DNA of 64,000 nucleotides from Eudorina sp. 2006-703-Eu-15 (taxonomy: Eukaryota > Chlorophyta > Chlorophyceae > Chlamydomonadales > Volvocaceae): contig BDSI01000063.1 in assembly GCA_003117195.1 (NCBI GenBank), forward strand, positions 651,350 to 715,349, read 5' to 3'. Each line of letters begins with the position of its first letter. Positions within the stretch are counted from its first letter, which is position 1. This document shows, in pieces, positions 23,410 to 49,705 of this stretch. A program made the translations under genes and the position numbers. The notes beneath the pieces were generated by a model. The model saw only the letters and a program-made list of their open reading frames with translations. It had not been told where the DNA came from and made no database searches.

Positions 23410-25330
23410 GTAGCCAGAACGCTAATTTGCTTTTGCCATATGTTGAAATACGAATTGCATGCAAATGTGGACAGCGTCAGGATTGCCTGCCCGGGCTGTC
23501 AAGGGCTGCGACATCTGCTGTGGAACAGTCAACAAACTTCATAGACCGAGCCTGTGCTGCTTAATTGAGTGCGTGTGTGCGTTGGCTGTGCAGTATTTTT
23601 TATCGATGCGTTTCACGGATGCGTTTCGTTGTTTGGTTATTCAGCCAGCCGTACCTCGGCCGCGCATAAAGTATGCTTTGCACGTGCCACGCCATGACCG
23701 TGCTTTAGGGTTTGGCAAGAATGTCATAGAGCTCAGTGCGGTTTCGCACAGCCCAACGCGTCGCCTGTCACATCGTTCTGAGGGTCCCGGAATCATCGGT
23801 AGGATACCAACATTACAGCCTAAATATTATTGAATTACATGGTTGAGAAGCATATTAGATAGATGATGCTTCCCTGAGGTGTCGGTAGCTGTCCATGTCA
23901 AACACGCTCAGCACAGCTCAGCACGACGGACCACAGATTCTCTTCATGCTCTCGCTGTGGCTGTAGACTGGTCCCGGCATTCGTGCAGTTGGAAGTGGTA
24001 TTGTACAACGCAAGCCCCGAACTCGAAAGAACGAGAGTGCCGGTCGTACTAGGGTTATCAGGTTGACCCGTAGTCCCGATCAGGCGTTCCTACGGGTCGT
24101 AGGCGCGCCATCTCATCAACCCCTGCCAAGGACTGTGCACCAATCCACCATCATCCGGGGGGCCCGGGTCCATGCGGTGAAAATCGGCGATTTCGCTGTC
24201 TGTGTTGACAAAAAGGGGCTCATGCAGCCATACGGGCCAACACACCAGGTTGCTAGCGCGCCAGGATTGCCTCTCCTGGAAACCGCGCCAGCCAGACTCG
24301 CCGAATCAATGGGCGGGGAGGGCCCCGGATTCGTTGGAGGCGGTGGCCCTGACGAATCCGGAAGGCGCGCACCTCTGGCCCATCCCGCACTACTGTTTAG
24401 CGGCGCATGACCCTGCATGACGGCCGTTCCGGTCGTTCGAGGCCCGATGGAGGCGGCACACCTGGGACATGCACCGGTTCACCCGCGTTCGCCTTGCCCA
24501 GCCCCGATGCTGCTCATCCCAGCGATCGGTGGCGGCGAGCGGTTGTTTCATAGCTGTCCCCATGGACGTGCTTTCATTTATCGGCAGCACAACGCTGTGA
24601 GCAATCAGTCACACGGTACCCGACAATCGGTCGCTTCCATGTCCTCGACGCAGACCAACAGCAGCACCGACAGACAGACACCCCGTGGGACGATGGCCCC
24701 TGACTGCCGGTGGCGCAGCTGGCCGCGCTGCGTGGAAGGTGCTCCATCGAAGCCCCGCCCGCAGGCAGCGCCCCCCTCCCTCCACACGCATTCATGTAAG
24801 TAACCGTTACAAGGTGGACCCGAGTCCCGACCTGTGTGTTCCAACGGGCTCACACAGCCATTGCTGTCCCTTCCCATTCATTGTTCCTTACAAGTCAACC
24901 CTCTTGGAACCTGTCCAAGTCCAGCTGGATCTGGATCCAGATCCTGCGTACGTCCCACAAACAACACCACGCTCCAGGGGCACCCCCTGTCGCTGTCGAT
25001 CTGGCCCGCCGTCCTGCGCCCCGTCTGGGCCCCAGTGTGCACACCCCACCATGCCGTACACCGCCCCGACCCGCGGTCCCAATCACAGCGCAGGTACACA
25101 GCCTCAGCCGGGGACCATCACTCTATGGCCCAACCGTACGATACGACTACTTGTACGACGGCATGTGCCGTACAGCATCTCACCATGTGCAATTCAAGGC
25201 AGGCAGGCCGTCATGGGTCACACCCCTTGGGTCGGCCAGAAGGGCCGTGCGCACAGACATCGTTCCGCGGCCGTAGATTCATGTGGGTTGCGGTGTGTGG
25301 GGGGTTGGGAGCCCGGGGGCCCCATCACAA
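23410..25330. other. Intergenic DNA between CCDC112 (5' side) and VPS34 (3' side)
   Basis: Positions 23410-24060 are AT-richer and should contain the CCDC112 promoter. A family-C copy lies at 24187-24214. Two TTACA motifs (24807 and 24888, TGTAA on the minus strand) are candidate VPS34 poly(A) signals. No exon recognised. Confidence 0.5.
24888..24892 (-). terminator. Candidate VPS34 polyadenylation signal (TGTAA)
   Basis: The minus-strand TGTAA is about 440 nt after the VPS34 stop; a second one follows at 24807-24811. Confidence 0.45.
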
Positions 25331-37182
<11,852 letters not shown>

Positions 37183-37662
37183 CTCCGCGGCGGCCGCGAG
37201 GCGCGGTTGGGGCGGGGAAGGTGCGGGGTGCGGGGCACGGGTGGGGGCCTCGGGCAGACGCTGCGGGTTAGGTTGCGGAGCCCCCGCACACAGGAGCTTA
37301 GGCGACCAGCTCGTGAGCACGAGGGTGCGGTCTGTATGTTTTCAGTGCATCCACAGAAAGTAGCTGAGGTGGCTCCAACTTGGACGGTGAGTTACGAACA
37401 AAATTGCTTTACGCGCCAACAAGCACCACATGGACAACCGCGCTCCGAATTAGGCTACAATAATAGAATGCAATGGACAACGTTAAGGCCTGGAAGCTGC
37501 GAAAGAGGTCATTTTTACGTACGCCGTACAGGTCTGTCAGGGATTTCTATCGTCGTGTGTTTGTGGCAGGAATCTGTAGTTTGCCGTTCAGGGTTAACCT
37601 CGAACCTGCATAGCTTTGAAAGATTTACCTGCGGTTCACCTGAAAGCTTCTGTAACTCACCA
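37183..37662. promoter_or_regulatory. Bidirectional promoter region between VPS34 and the Lifeguard gene
   Basis: The two start codons face away from each other only 480 bp apart, so both 5' UTRs and both promoters must fit here. The right half (37330-37660) is markedly AT-richer than its surroundings. No clear TATA box was identified. Confidence 0.55.
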
Positions 37663-39798
<2,136 letters not shown>

Positions 39799-42700
39799 CG
39801 GCGGGGCGGCCCGCGGAGGGCGGCCTGAGGCAGCCACCCGCTGCATGAAGCAAGCGAGCAAGCAAACATGTCGCGGACAAGCGCGACCAGGGAAACTGCG
39901 GGCAACTGACGTTGCGGCCAGCGGACAGCGGGGCGGGGCGATGACGCGGGGCGAGGCTCAGAGCACATTGCGGTGTGAGTTGGCCTGCCTGTCTGGGGTA
40001 GAGGCGGTTTGGCGGCAGCATGGGGCCCCGACCGGGTGGTAGTGCAAGGTCAGCGGGGCCGGAGTCGCAGGGCTGTGAGAGGGGGGCGACGGGATGGCTT
40101 CGGGCGGCCGGGTTGGCCGCACCGCACCGCACCACGGGGGACATACGTAGCCACCAAACGGCGGTGTGTGGGGGTGGAGGGCGAAAAGAACGGCACGCAG
40201 ATGCGACACGAGCCGGCGAGGCAGGCTGCGTGGGGTGAAGCCCGGCAGGGTTTGTCCACCCTCGAGCTTGTGATCTGGACTGGCGGCACACGCCCACGAC
40301 CTGGGCACCGCCTGCGTGGTCTTGAGTCGGCTTCGCCGTCGCCGCGCGCCGAATGTTGCTGGTCGTGTGGTGTGCAAGGCGTCTCAGAGACGGGGCGAGG
40401 GGCGGCGGCTGCGGGTCCTGAGCTCCAAGCCCGTCCCCAAGGGCTAGACCGTCCCCCACAATGGTCCAGGGGGTCAGCTCGTGCAGCAGCTTGAGGGGTC
40501 CCTTCGCGCCGTGGCGGACGGCCTCGGTTCGACCAAGGGGATGGCTGCCGGCCTTGCGAGAACCGCACCCCCCCGGCAGTTGGAGCCGTCAATGCGCCCG
40601 CCGCCGTGATGATCCTGTGGGTTGTGAGGCACACACACACACACACACACACACACGGGGCGCTGCACCGCGCTCTGACTGAGGTTTGACGCCGCACGAT
40701 GGATGGGCGGGTCGTTCCAACGGTGTGTGAGAGTGTGACATCGCCGCTACACAGCTGCACGCCTCCGGTCCACGGTCGGTCCCGACGTCGGATCATCGGT
40801 CACAGGAGTGTGTGGGGGTGGGTGCTGCACCAGCACCGCACGCGACGTCCCCGACTGTCTGTCCGTCTGTCTGTCTGTCTGTGGACGACCGGACGGATGG
40901 GTCAAACACCCGGGGAGGGAGGAGCCTACAGGGGGGCTCCAGCACGGGGTCAGGGGGTGGACGGGGACGGGGAGGCGGGAGGAGGAGCAGCGGTGCTGCG
41001 GCACACCACCGCGTGACCGTAAGCGCCGTCATGAGCAGCCGCACCCGTCAGCAGCACCCGGCGGACTGGTGAGAGCATGAGGCAGGTTTTGTGTTTTGGG
41101 TCGTGCTGTACAGCAGGCTGCGACTCGGTATGATTTTGTTGGCGTCATTTAAATCATTGGTGGTTGTCATGCGCTGGTTTTGCATATGCCGGTATGCGCT
41201 GTCTTCCGCCGCGAGGCCGTTGGGAGCGCGACGCAACGCAACGCTGCGATAGGTAGATGCCCAGGTCGGACGGACGGACGGACGGACGCGCACCGGAACC
41301 GGGATCTTGCTTTCTTCCTTTCCCGTGGTGGTCAGAGCGGGTTGCCGCGTACGTTGGGTGGGGTTCAGGGTTCATTTCGCCCAGTTGCAGCAGCTGCAAA
41401 TGCTTATCTGTGTTGATGTCGTCGTGTACCGTACATGGTGGCGGGGCCATTGCAACCGGCGGCAGGGGTTGTTCGTGCGGGTCGTAAACTCTTATCATCA
41501 GCTGGTCATCCTGTCGCCTTTGTGGTAGCCCTGGACGCCGGGGGGGGGGGCACAAACGCGTACAGCATCTTCTGCGGCGCCACCATACCCCATTGAGAGA
41601 CGAGGGTGGTGGCCGTCTCTCGCGTCGGACCACTCGGGGCCCCCAGCAGCGCACTGATGATGGCCAGTCGCTACCGACAGCCCACTCGCCGCCATGGACG
41701 CTTGGGTGCCGAAGTGCTGCATCCGCCGTTTACCTTGTACGGCACCGTGTATCCTACCGTACCTCGCGTGGCCTGTCATGCAAGCCCGCCCTCGCCTTTC
41801 TCGGCGTGGCAAGTTTGGACGCCTGACTCAACTAACAGCAGCAAGGTTGACCCGTGCGGACGGTACAGTGCTGCGTGTGGTGCTGCACAGCGAGCTCCCA
41901 CAGCCCCGGGGGTGACCGCCGGATCTAACGGGCAGGGGACGGAGCCAAGTCCATAGCTCCATACACCCACCGCCCACACACCCACCGCCCATACATCTAC
42001 AATGGTAGGCTGCTGAGGTGGACGGGTACGGGAGTTCAGACCACACGGTACGGGGAGCATAAGTGCATCCTCTGGGTTACAGCCGCCGGTCAGCCTCACA
42101 CGCCACGAACCCATGTTCCTTAACCCCACCTCGGTGCCACGGGGGCAAGGACACGCGTGCGAAATGCCAAAACGATGGTGTGAACATGGTGGTCCCCGAC
42201 GACCCCGACGGTTAGTTACAGCGCGGTGACACAGCAGCCGACCTCCAGCGACTTGTGCGCAGGTACAGGCGGTTCGTCGCAGTCAGTGAGTCAGTCACTC
42301 AGTCAGTCAGTCCGTGGGTGGGCCACACAGCGATGGAGCAAACTCTAGGGGTGGGACATGTGTGTTAGCAAGGAGGACATGTGTGTGTGTGTTTAGAATT
42401 GCAACCCGCCCGCCCGCCCGATCCCAGGTGGCAATATACTTACCATAGAACCTGCGAGGAAAAACTTACCAGATGCAGGCGCGCGGACAAGGCAGCCGCG
42501 CCACCACCGCAAGGCAAATCATACCGCAAATACTAAATACGGAGACGCACGTGTGTGTGTGTGTGTGTCCATCCGTCCGTGCGGTCAGGGCGGTGCGGGA
42601 GCGCGGCGGGAGTACGTGTGCGTGCGGCTGGATCCCACAACAGGTTCCGACACGTGCTGTGAAGGGTGCTCGGGGATGGCGATCGACGGGGGAAGTTGAA

Positions 42701-44100
42701 GCAGGGCCGGAAGCGCGGGCGAGGAAGCGCGGCCAGGTCGACGGACCGACGGGAGGTTTGGCGCACACAGGTAGATCCATCTGTCAGTTCAGTCCTCCGG
42801 AACCAGCCCTCTCGAGGGAGATCTGGATCCGGAAAAAGCAGGCCGCGGGCCACTCAGGATCCACTGCCGGGCATTGCCGCGGTCGCTGTCCCTCCGGCAG
42901 CTCCCAGTCAGAATGCCTTCTGACCGACGCAAACCGCATCCTGGCGCACGGAGCTGCTGCCGCAGGGCGGAGGTGCCCGCGGGTCACTCGGCATGTGGCA
43001 GGGGACTGCAGCTGACTTGCTCACTGCTGGACGTGGTGATGGTCATCCAAGGACGTGTGTGCTGCGACTGCTGGTGTGCGTGTACATGAATGCATGGATG
43101 AATGAACGTTACAGCGGACCCCAAAAAGGATCAACGGTGTATGCCCCACCGACAAGGCGGCAAGACACCTCCACACCTCAACGCCGCGAATAAAAACACA
43201 TCGGGCCATGACCCCCCCCCCCACCCAGACGGACATCGAAGCAAGCGGAGGCGCACAGCGGTCGGTGGATGTCGTTTCAACACCGATGACAAGCTCTTCC
43301 CAAACGAAAATTTGCTGGCCACGTTGTGCAGCCCGCCCAGAACCCGGAGCGCCACCGTCGGTGGGACAAAGGGGGGGGACCTGTCTTCGCCCTTGTTAGC
43401 AGTGCACCCACATCACTTCCCGACATCGGAAGTGGATCCCGGAGGGGGGGGGCTCACCCCCTCACTGCTCCAGGGGGCCCCGCCGCAACTTTGCAGGAGC
43501 TTGCTTTGCCGCGCTGCCGTACCTGACATCCGAGCCCGTACAGCCGTACAGCCGTCACGCGTCCTCAACGCACATGCACGTGCACATGCACACGTGCGCA
43601 TATGCGGCATGTGCACACAGCCCAGAGGTGTGCTCGCCAACGAGCAGAAACGCGCACATGCGTCACCGTACACCGTTACGTCATCATCCATGCTGTACGT
43701 CGTGACTATCACGGCCCTCATGCCCCCGCCCCCCTTCCGAGCCACCCAACCCACTGCCCGCGGTCCCTACCAGACCCGGCCACCCCCATCAGCTGCACCC
43801 CACCTCCCTCCCCGCCCGGCTGGCTGGCCGGGGACCGGACGCAGACCACCTCACGATTCCCCCCCTCCCCCCCGGAGGGGGGGGGCCTTCACCCTGCCGC
43901 CGCCGCCGCCGCAGGGGGTTCCAAGGCCCTTGAAGGCGCACTGCGCCCGCGCCCTCATCACCACCACCGTGCTTCCCTGAATTTGTGTGTAACCTCAAAC
44001 CGCGACCTCGAAAAACAGCATCCTCAACCGCAACCTCAATAAACCGCAACCGCAACCCCCAACCGCAACCTCGCCGTACAGGACATCCGGTCGGGGGCCC
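39799..44100. other. Stretch without a recognised gene between the Lifeguard gene and MECR
   Basis: It holds only GC-biased overlapping frames on both strands, a (CA)n tract at 40629-40657, a (GT)n tract at 42550-42568 and a diverged family-B-like fragment at 42432-42525. GTAC-rich palindromic patches lie at 43520-43560. TTACA at 43109-43113 is a possible MECR poly(A) signal (TGTAA on the minus strand), giving a 3' UTR of about 990 nt. I cannot support an exon here. Confidence 0.5.
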
Positions 44101-47100
44101 TCATTCGTCGGCCGCCGACGGCGCCAGCACCACCTTGTGCCCCCGGTGAGGCACCGCCAGCTGCGCGAACGCCTCCCGCCAGCGGCCCAGCGGGTAGGCC
44201 ACCACGGCGGGGGGCCGCAGGGCACCGGAACGGTACAGCTCGACGATGCGGTCCAGGGCGGCGGCGCGACCCGTGGGTCCCTGCTCCTGGGACCACCTGG
44301 GGGGGGGGAGGGGGGCAGCAGTCCCAAAGGAAGGGATGGGGGGAGGAGGAGGAGGAGGGTACAGGAAAATGGTGGAACATACATTTCAAACTGCGCTGCT
44401 GCCACAGGAGGAGGTTACGGTGGGCTGGTAAGACGTATGATTCATTTGATGATGCGCTGCAGGCCGGGAGGGCGGGGGTAGGTGAAGGAGGGTGGGCAGA
44501 AGGGCCGACGTGCCGTGCCGTGCCGTGCCGTGCCGTGCCGTGCCGCGCCGTGCCGCGCCGTGCCGTGCCGTGCCGCGCCGCGCCGCGCCGCGCCGTGCCG
44601 CGCCGTGCCGTGCCGTGCTCGGTCGCGGGACGAGAACCGTTCCAGACGCCATGGACGGGGAGCGTTGCTGCTGTGCAAGGGGGGGGGAGGACGGGTGGGT
44701 CTGCGGGGAGGAGTCACTGCATGTACGGCAAGCATGCATGCATGCGTGTGTGTGTGCGTCTACGACGGAACAGACAGAGGCATGGGGGTTTGGGGGCAGT
44801 TCGCAGGACCGTTGTTCGTTGGTCGGTTGTTCGGGTGGTCGTTCCCCGCCGCCCTGTTACCCCCCCCCCCCGCGCTGTCAGCCTGTCCTCCGAGGAGGGG
44901 GAGGAGGAGGGGGTTACGGGGGATCGGTGATTGGTTTTGCGATTTCGCTGTCTTTATTGACAAAGCGGGTTACAGGGGAGCCGGTACAAGTATACAAGTA
45001 GTAATCGTATGATGCGCTGCAGGCCGGGAGGGCGGGGGTAGGTGGAGGGAGGTGGGCCGGAGGGCCGACGCGCCGCGCCGCGCCGCGCCGCGCCGCGCCG
45101 CGCCGTGCCGTGCGAGGCCGTGCCGTGCGAGGCCGCGGGATGAGAACCGTTCACACGGACGCCGTGGATGGGGGGGGGCGTTGCTGTGCTGTGCGGATGC
45201 GGCGCGCGGCGGGTGGGTCCGCGGGACCGTTGTTAGTTAGTGGTCTAGGGTTGTCTGGGTGGTCGTTCCCCGCCGCGCTGTCCCCCGAGGTGGTTGCCCC
45301 ACCTGCCGGTCAGCCAGAAGCCTCTGAAGGAGATGTCCTTGAAGATCATGGCGGCGGTGGGGGCGGTCACAGGCTGCATCGACATGCCGCCGTACGTCAC
45401 CAGCACGCCCCCATCCCTGGAGGGAAACGGTTGCCGTGCCGCGGCAGTACAGCACGCAAGAACGGTTATCAACAACGTCAGCGGCCAGGCGTGCAACGGA
45501 TTCTAAGTAAGTTTCCAACGGCAGTAGCAGTGGGCGCCGCCGCAACCGCCCATGGGCCGTACGTACGGGCGCAGGAACAGACGGCACGGCTGGTCGGGCC
45601 TTATGTGCTGTTGCCAAGGGCCGTACGTAGTCCCGTCCGCGGGGGCCGTACGTACGCAGGCAGCAGCCCTCAGGCCAGCTGTCGCACGGCGGATACGTGC
45701 ACGGGGGGCAAGGCGGGTTTCGGAGCTGTCCCCTGGGGTGTGTGTGGTGTCATGGTTGTCTTCCTGCGGCGCCGATAGCTACCTCCCTCCCTCCCCCTCC
45801 CGCCTCCCCCCGTCGACAACGGACAAGGATCGGAGCACCCAAAGAGGGGGGATCTCAGTCCAGTCTCCCCTCCCCCCAAGCAGGTATGCTCGTCCCCTGG
45901 TGTTGCAGAATACGGCCTTGTCTCGCTGGCGGTCAGTACGGCATATAAGCTCATGATGACTCACTGGAGGATGCGGGTGACGGCCTGCGCCGCGCTGCCG
46001 CCCACACAGTTGAGTCCGAGGCGGGGGGCGGGCAGACCCGAGGCCTCTGCGGGCGGCGCGGGGTGGGGGGGGGATGGCGCGGAGAGGGGGGCCGTTTTCA
46101 GGGGCCGGGGGAGAGGGGGCAGCGGGAGAGGGCAGCGACCCGGGGCCTTATGTGGCACCTCAGCGGACCGGTGAGCTCGGCCCCCCCCCGGGGTTGGGGG
46201 GAAAATACACACCGCCCCGGCGTCGGGGGCAGTGTGTGTGGCCCCCACACGTCCCGTCCCACCGATACCTGACGAGACAGAGGGGGGCGGGCAGGCGGCC
46301 AGACGCACCGCAATCGGGGAATTAAGCTCCGGGGCCGCAGACGGCCGCTGAGCACCCCACCACGTCCTGCCGGGGTTGACCGCCGTGGTTCCAGCGAATT
46401 ACACCCCTCCCCTCCAATCACACTTAACCCCCTCCCCCTCCCCCTCCCCTCCCCCTCCCCCCTCCCATGTCCCGCTCACTCAGGTCGTCCTTGAGGCGCT
46501 CCTCGGTGGTCACCAGGTCCGCCCCCAGAGCCCGCAGTCGGGACACGGTGGCCTCCCAGTCGGGCCTGGGGGGTGAGGGTGTGTGTGTGGGGGGGGGTGA
46601 GTGTGTGTGGGGGGGGGGGTGAGGGTGTGTGTGGGGGGTGAGTGTGTGAGTGTGGGGGGTGAGGGTGTGAGTGTGGGGGGTGAGGGTGGGGGTGTGGTGG
46701 GGTGGACCTCTTGGTGAAAGGCGGGGATCTGGGGCTGGTTCTGGGGTTTCGGAGGTCCAAGGAAGGGGTCTTGAGTCGGAGGGCCGAGCGGGCAGCGATT
46801 GCGCCAGGGGGTGGGTGAGATGCAGGGCCCCCCTCCCCGACACGACCAAGTGTCGACGCAACGTTCTGGAGATGTGGGGTGGCCTGCAACGACCTATGAC
46901 CTATGGGTCTCGGGGGGCTTGGTCGGGTCGGGTCGGGTCAGGCCGCCCCCCCACTTCCGAGGTCGGGTGTGAGGCCGGTACCCTGCCCACCTGTGTTTTG
47001 TGTGTCGTACGACTTCAAGGGCATCTGGAAAGATGTCCAGCCCGGTCACCCCTAGGCCGCACCTCCGCCCCGCTTGCTCCCCCCCCTCCGCCGCACCTGT

Positions 47101-49705
47101 CCCGGATGATGTTGATGGTACGGAGCCCCTTGGCGCGGGCGATCTGGATGACCGCCTGTACGGGCCGTACAGCGGGTCGGAAAGTGGAGCCGCGGCAGTA
47201 CGGCCCACGTCAGGAAGGGAAAGCGGGGGGGAGGGGGCAGCAGCAATTCCTCAGCGGCCTTCTCAGCTGCCGGCGCCGCTTTGCCCCCTCCCCCTCCCCC
47301 TCCCCCTCCCCTCCCCCTCCCCCTCCCCCTCCCCTCCCCCTCCCCCTCCCCTCCCCCTCCCCCTCCCCCTCCCCCTCCCCCTCCCCCTCCCCCTCCCCTC
47401 CCCCCTCCCCCTCCCCCTCCCCCTCCCCTCCCCCTCCCCCTCCCCCTCCCCTCCCCCTCCCCCTCCCCCCCTCCCCCTCCCCTCCCCCTCCCCCTCCCCC
47501 CTCCCCTCCCCCTCCCCCTCCCCCCTCCCCCTCCCCCTCCCCCTCCCCCTCCCCCTCCCCCTCCCCCTCCCCCTCCCCCTCCCCCTCCCCCTCCCCTCCC
47601 CCTCCCCCTCCCCCTCCCCCTCCCCCTCCCCTCCCCCTCCCCCTCCCCTCCCCCTCCCCTCCCCCCCCCCTCCCCCTCCCCTCCCCTCCCCTCCCCCTCC
47701 CCCTCCAGAGATCCGCACGCGGAGAGACCCCCCGGTGGTACTCGTGTCGCGAGCCACGGCCCCCCTCCTCCAGAAATCATTAATCACACCGCCACCCCCA
47801 ACTCCCAACTTCCCCCCTCCCCCCCTCCCCCTCCCTCTCGCCTCCCGGTTTCCTACACCCCACCCCCACCCTGACCACCATCCAGGGCCGCACCTCCCCG
47901 ACCGCGCTCGTGGCTCCGTTCTGCGCCACCGTCTCCCCCGGCTGCAGCTGCACGAAGTTCTCCAACATCGCCAGGGCGGTGGGGGGGCTGCGGGGCCGGG
48001 AGCGCGGGGCCGCGGAGGAGAAGTGGTCCCGGAACTGGTGCTGCGTGGACATCAGCTCGCTTGCAGGGCCCTCCCGCTTGCCAGCTGCTGCTGCTGCTGC
48101 TGCCGCTACAACTGCTGCTGCTACAACTGCTGTTTAATCTTACCTTCCCCCTTTGCTGCCCTTGCCCCTCCCACGCTATAGCCCCAGCTGCTCTTCCTCC
48201 GCGGACCCCACGTTCACAGACCTTTTTCCTTTCCTCGATTTGCAGTTCGAGGTCCTCCCGCAATAGATCTATTCAGGCCCCCTTTCTCACCCGGCCCGCC
48301 CCCCCCCCCGCGCCCTCACTTGATGACGATGGTGGCGGCCGCCTCCAGTCCGATGTCGCTGGGGACCTTGTGCCAGTGGGCGGCCGGGTAGGTGCCGCCG
48401 CTGCGCCAGGTGCCCTGGGCGGGAGCCAGCGGCACCACCCAGTCCCCGGGCGCCAGACCCGACACCTGCACGCACACCACCAACCGCCGGGAGGGGGCAC
48501 GCGTCGCCGGGAGAGGGTGGGTAGCCGCGCCGGGGGGGAGAGCGGCGCTGTGGCACTTGGCCGGGGAACAGGTCAATGCCCGCCGGTCCCTCCCTCACCG
48601 CCGTCCCGTCCCCCCTGCTCAGCAGCCCATCCTCCGAGCCGCCGGGCTCCCCCTCCCTTTACCCCGCCTCCCTCCCCCCCCCCTTTTCCCCCCCCTCCCT
48701 CCCCCTTCCCCGCCTCCCTCCCCCACCCACCTCTGGCCCCACCGCCACCACCTCCGCCACACCCTCATGACCGGGCACCCCGCCCGGCAGCGGCGGCTGG
48801 ATGGGGTACTTGCCCTGAACCGTGTTAACATCGGAGGGGTTGATGGGCGACTGCGGGGGGGGGGGCAGGGCAGCGGGTTTCGGGACGGCGGGTGTGTTGG
48901 CGGAGGGTGTCACCCGGGGGCGGGCGGGACGGAGGTTTGCAATCGGGCTTAGGTTGAGGGGGCACCTTCGGTCGGATCATTGATCCGACCATTTGATCCG
49001 ACCATTGTTCGTTTGTTCGTTTGTTCCTTTGGTCGGACTGCCGGACATGTTCGGACGCCTTATGCCTGTTCCATAGGCAGGTCACCTGCCTCCTCCGTCC
49101 TCCCGCCCGTATGTGTATGAGATGATTAAAATGAAACAATTACAATGAACCAGTCGAGTCACGTTACTGTGGACCGCAAGGGGTTCATCGGTGACGTGAA
49201 TGCGCCGACTCGGCCCCCCGGTAACCCGGCAGGATGGGGAAAGGTCCCCTGCGACCAGGAATACGCCCGCCGCTCCCCAATGTTCCCATGGACAGGGCAG
49301 GGTGGGGTGGGGCAGGGTCGCGGTAGCGGTAGCTGTAAGAAGGTGCGGTACCTGCAGGAAGCGCAGCTGCACCTCCCCGGGACCGCACTCGCTCAGCGGC
49401 GGCAGGTCGCGAACCTCCAGCGCGTCGAGCGGCTCGCCGGGCTTGTCGTACACGAGGGCGCGGGGCACCGCTGCGGAGGCGGAGGCGGTGGTGGCCATGG
49501 CGCGGAGGAGGAGGAGGGGTGTACGGCGGCGCGACGCGGCGGGGAAGGGGGGGGGAGGCGCGGCCGCAGCTGCGGGCGCTGCGGGCTGTAGGGTGGCGAG
49601 ATGGGTCGCGAGGGCGAGGAGGCGCTGTTGCTGCTGCTGCTGCTGCGGGTGGCAGGGACGCCTGAAAGCTGCGCGCGCGGAAGCGGATATCAGCGACCCG
49701 AGCAT
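44101..49705 (-). CDS. MECR: Mitochondrial trans-2-enoyl-[ACP/CoA] reductase
   Basis: An NADPH-dependent MDR-family reductase, the last step of each cycle of mitochondrial type-II fatty acid synthesis, needed for lipoate supply. Nine exons (5' to 3'): 49705-49352, 48850-48731, 48465-48320, 47987-47894, 47155-47097, 46565-46480, 46046-45965, 45416-45303, 44296-44101; 1251 nt, 416 aa, all phases agreeing. Residues 1-70 are an Arg/Ala/Gln-rich mitochondrial presequence. Motifs: [37 protein letters not shown] with the expected catalytic Tyr (about Y133), [30 protein letters not shown], the NADPH motif [43 protein letters not shown] and [12 protein letters not shown] Gln run (seven) lies in the presequence. 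Introns are far longer than exons and filled with tandem repeats. Confidence 0.95.
44358..44407 (+). repeat. Family-A repeat in MECR intron 8
   Basis: GGTACAGGAAAATGGTGGAA, then CATACATTTCAAACTGCGCT, then GCTGCCACAGG. It is antisense to MECR, with its conserved end facing the exon-9 acceptor about 60 nt away. Confidence 0.75.
44451..45300. repeat. Tandem duplication with (TGCCG)n / (CGCCG)n cores in MECR intron 8
   Basis: Copy 1 (about 44451-44875) and copy 2 (about 45011-45300) share the same order of landmarks. These are GATGCGCTGCAGGCCGGGAG, GGGCGGGGGTAGGTG, GGGCCGACG, a pentamer array, GAGAACCGTT, GGTGGGT, GGACCGTTGTT and GTGGTCGTTCCCCGCCG. The pentamer array is TGCCG-rich in copy 1 and CGCCG-rich in copy 2. 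Confidence 0.85.
44940..44968 (+). repeat. Family-C copy between the MECR intron-8 duplicates
   Basis: CGATTTCGCTGTCTTTATTG then ACAAAGCGGG; closest relative at 24187-24214. Confidence 0.6.
46570..46695. repeat. GT/GGGTGAG-rich minisatellite
   Basis: Imperfect GGGTGAGTGTGTG-type repeats immediately upstream (gene sense) of the MECR exon-6 acceptor. They supply a CA/CCC-rich tract on the coding strand. Confidence 0.8.
47281..47706. repeat. (CCCCCT)n hexamer tract, about 425 bp
   Basis: A nearly pure polypyrimidine array with occasional CCCCT units in the MECR intron between exons 4 and 5. The MECR transcript is the G-rich strand (GGGGGA), so both DNA and nascent RNA could form G-quadruplexes; triplex DNA is also possible. 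All long frames across it are artefacts of the repeat. Confidence 0.97.

Noticed and set aside
37183..37320. Extension of VPS34 exon 1 upstream in frame
   Set aside because: The extension starts with GTG, not ATG, and is Pro/Arg-rich without similarity to the VPS34 N-terminus.
47000..48181. Long plus-strand and minus-strand frames (up to 393 codons) of Pro/Ser/Leu or Gly/Arg
   Set aside because: They are translations of the CCCCCT array and lie over MECR exons read on the other strand.
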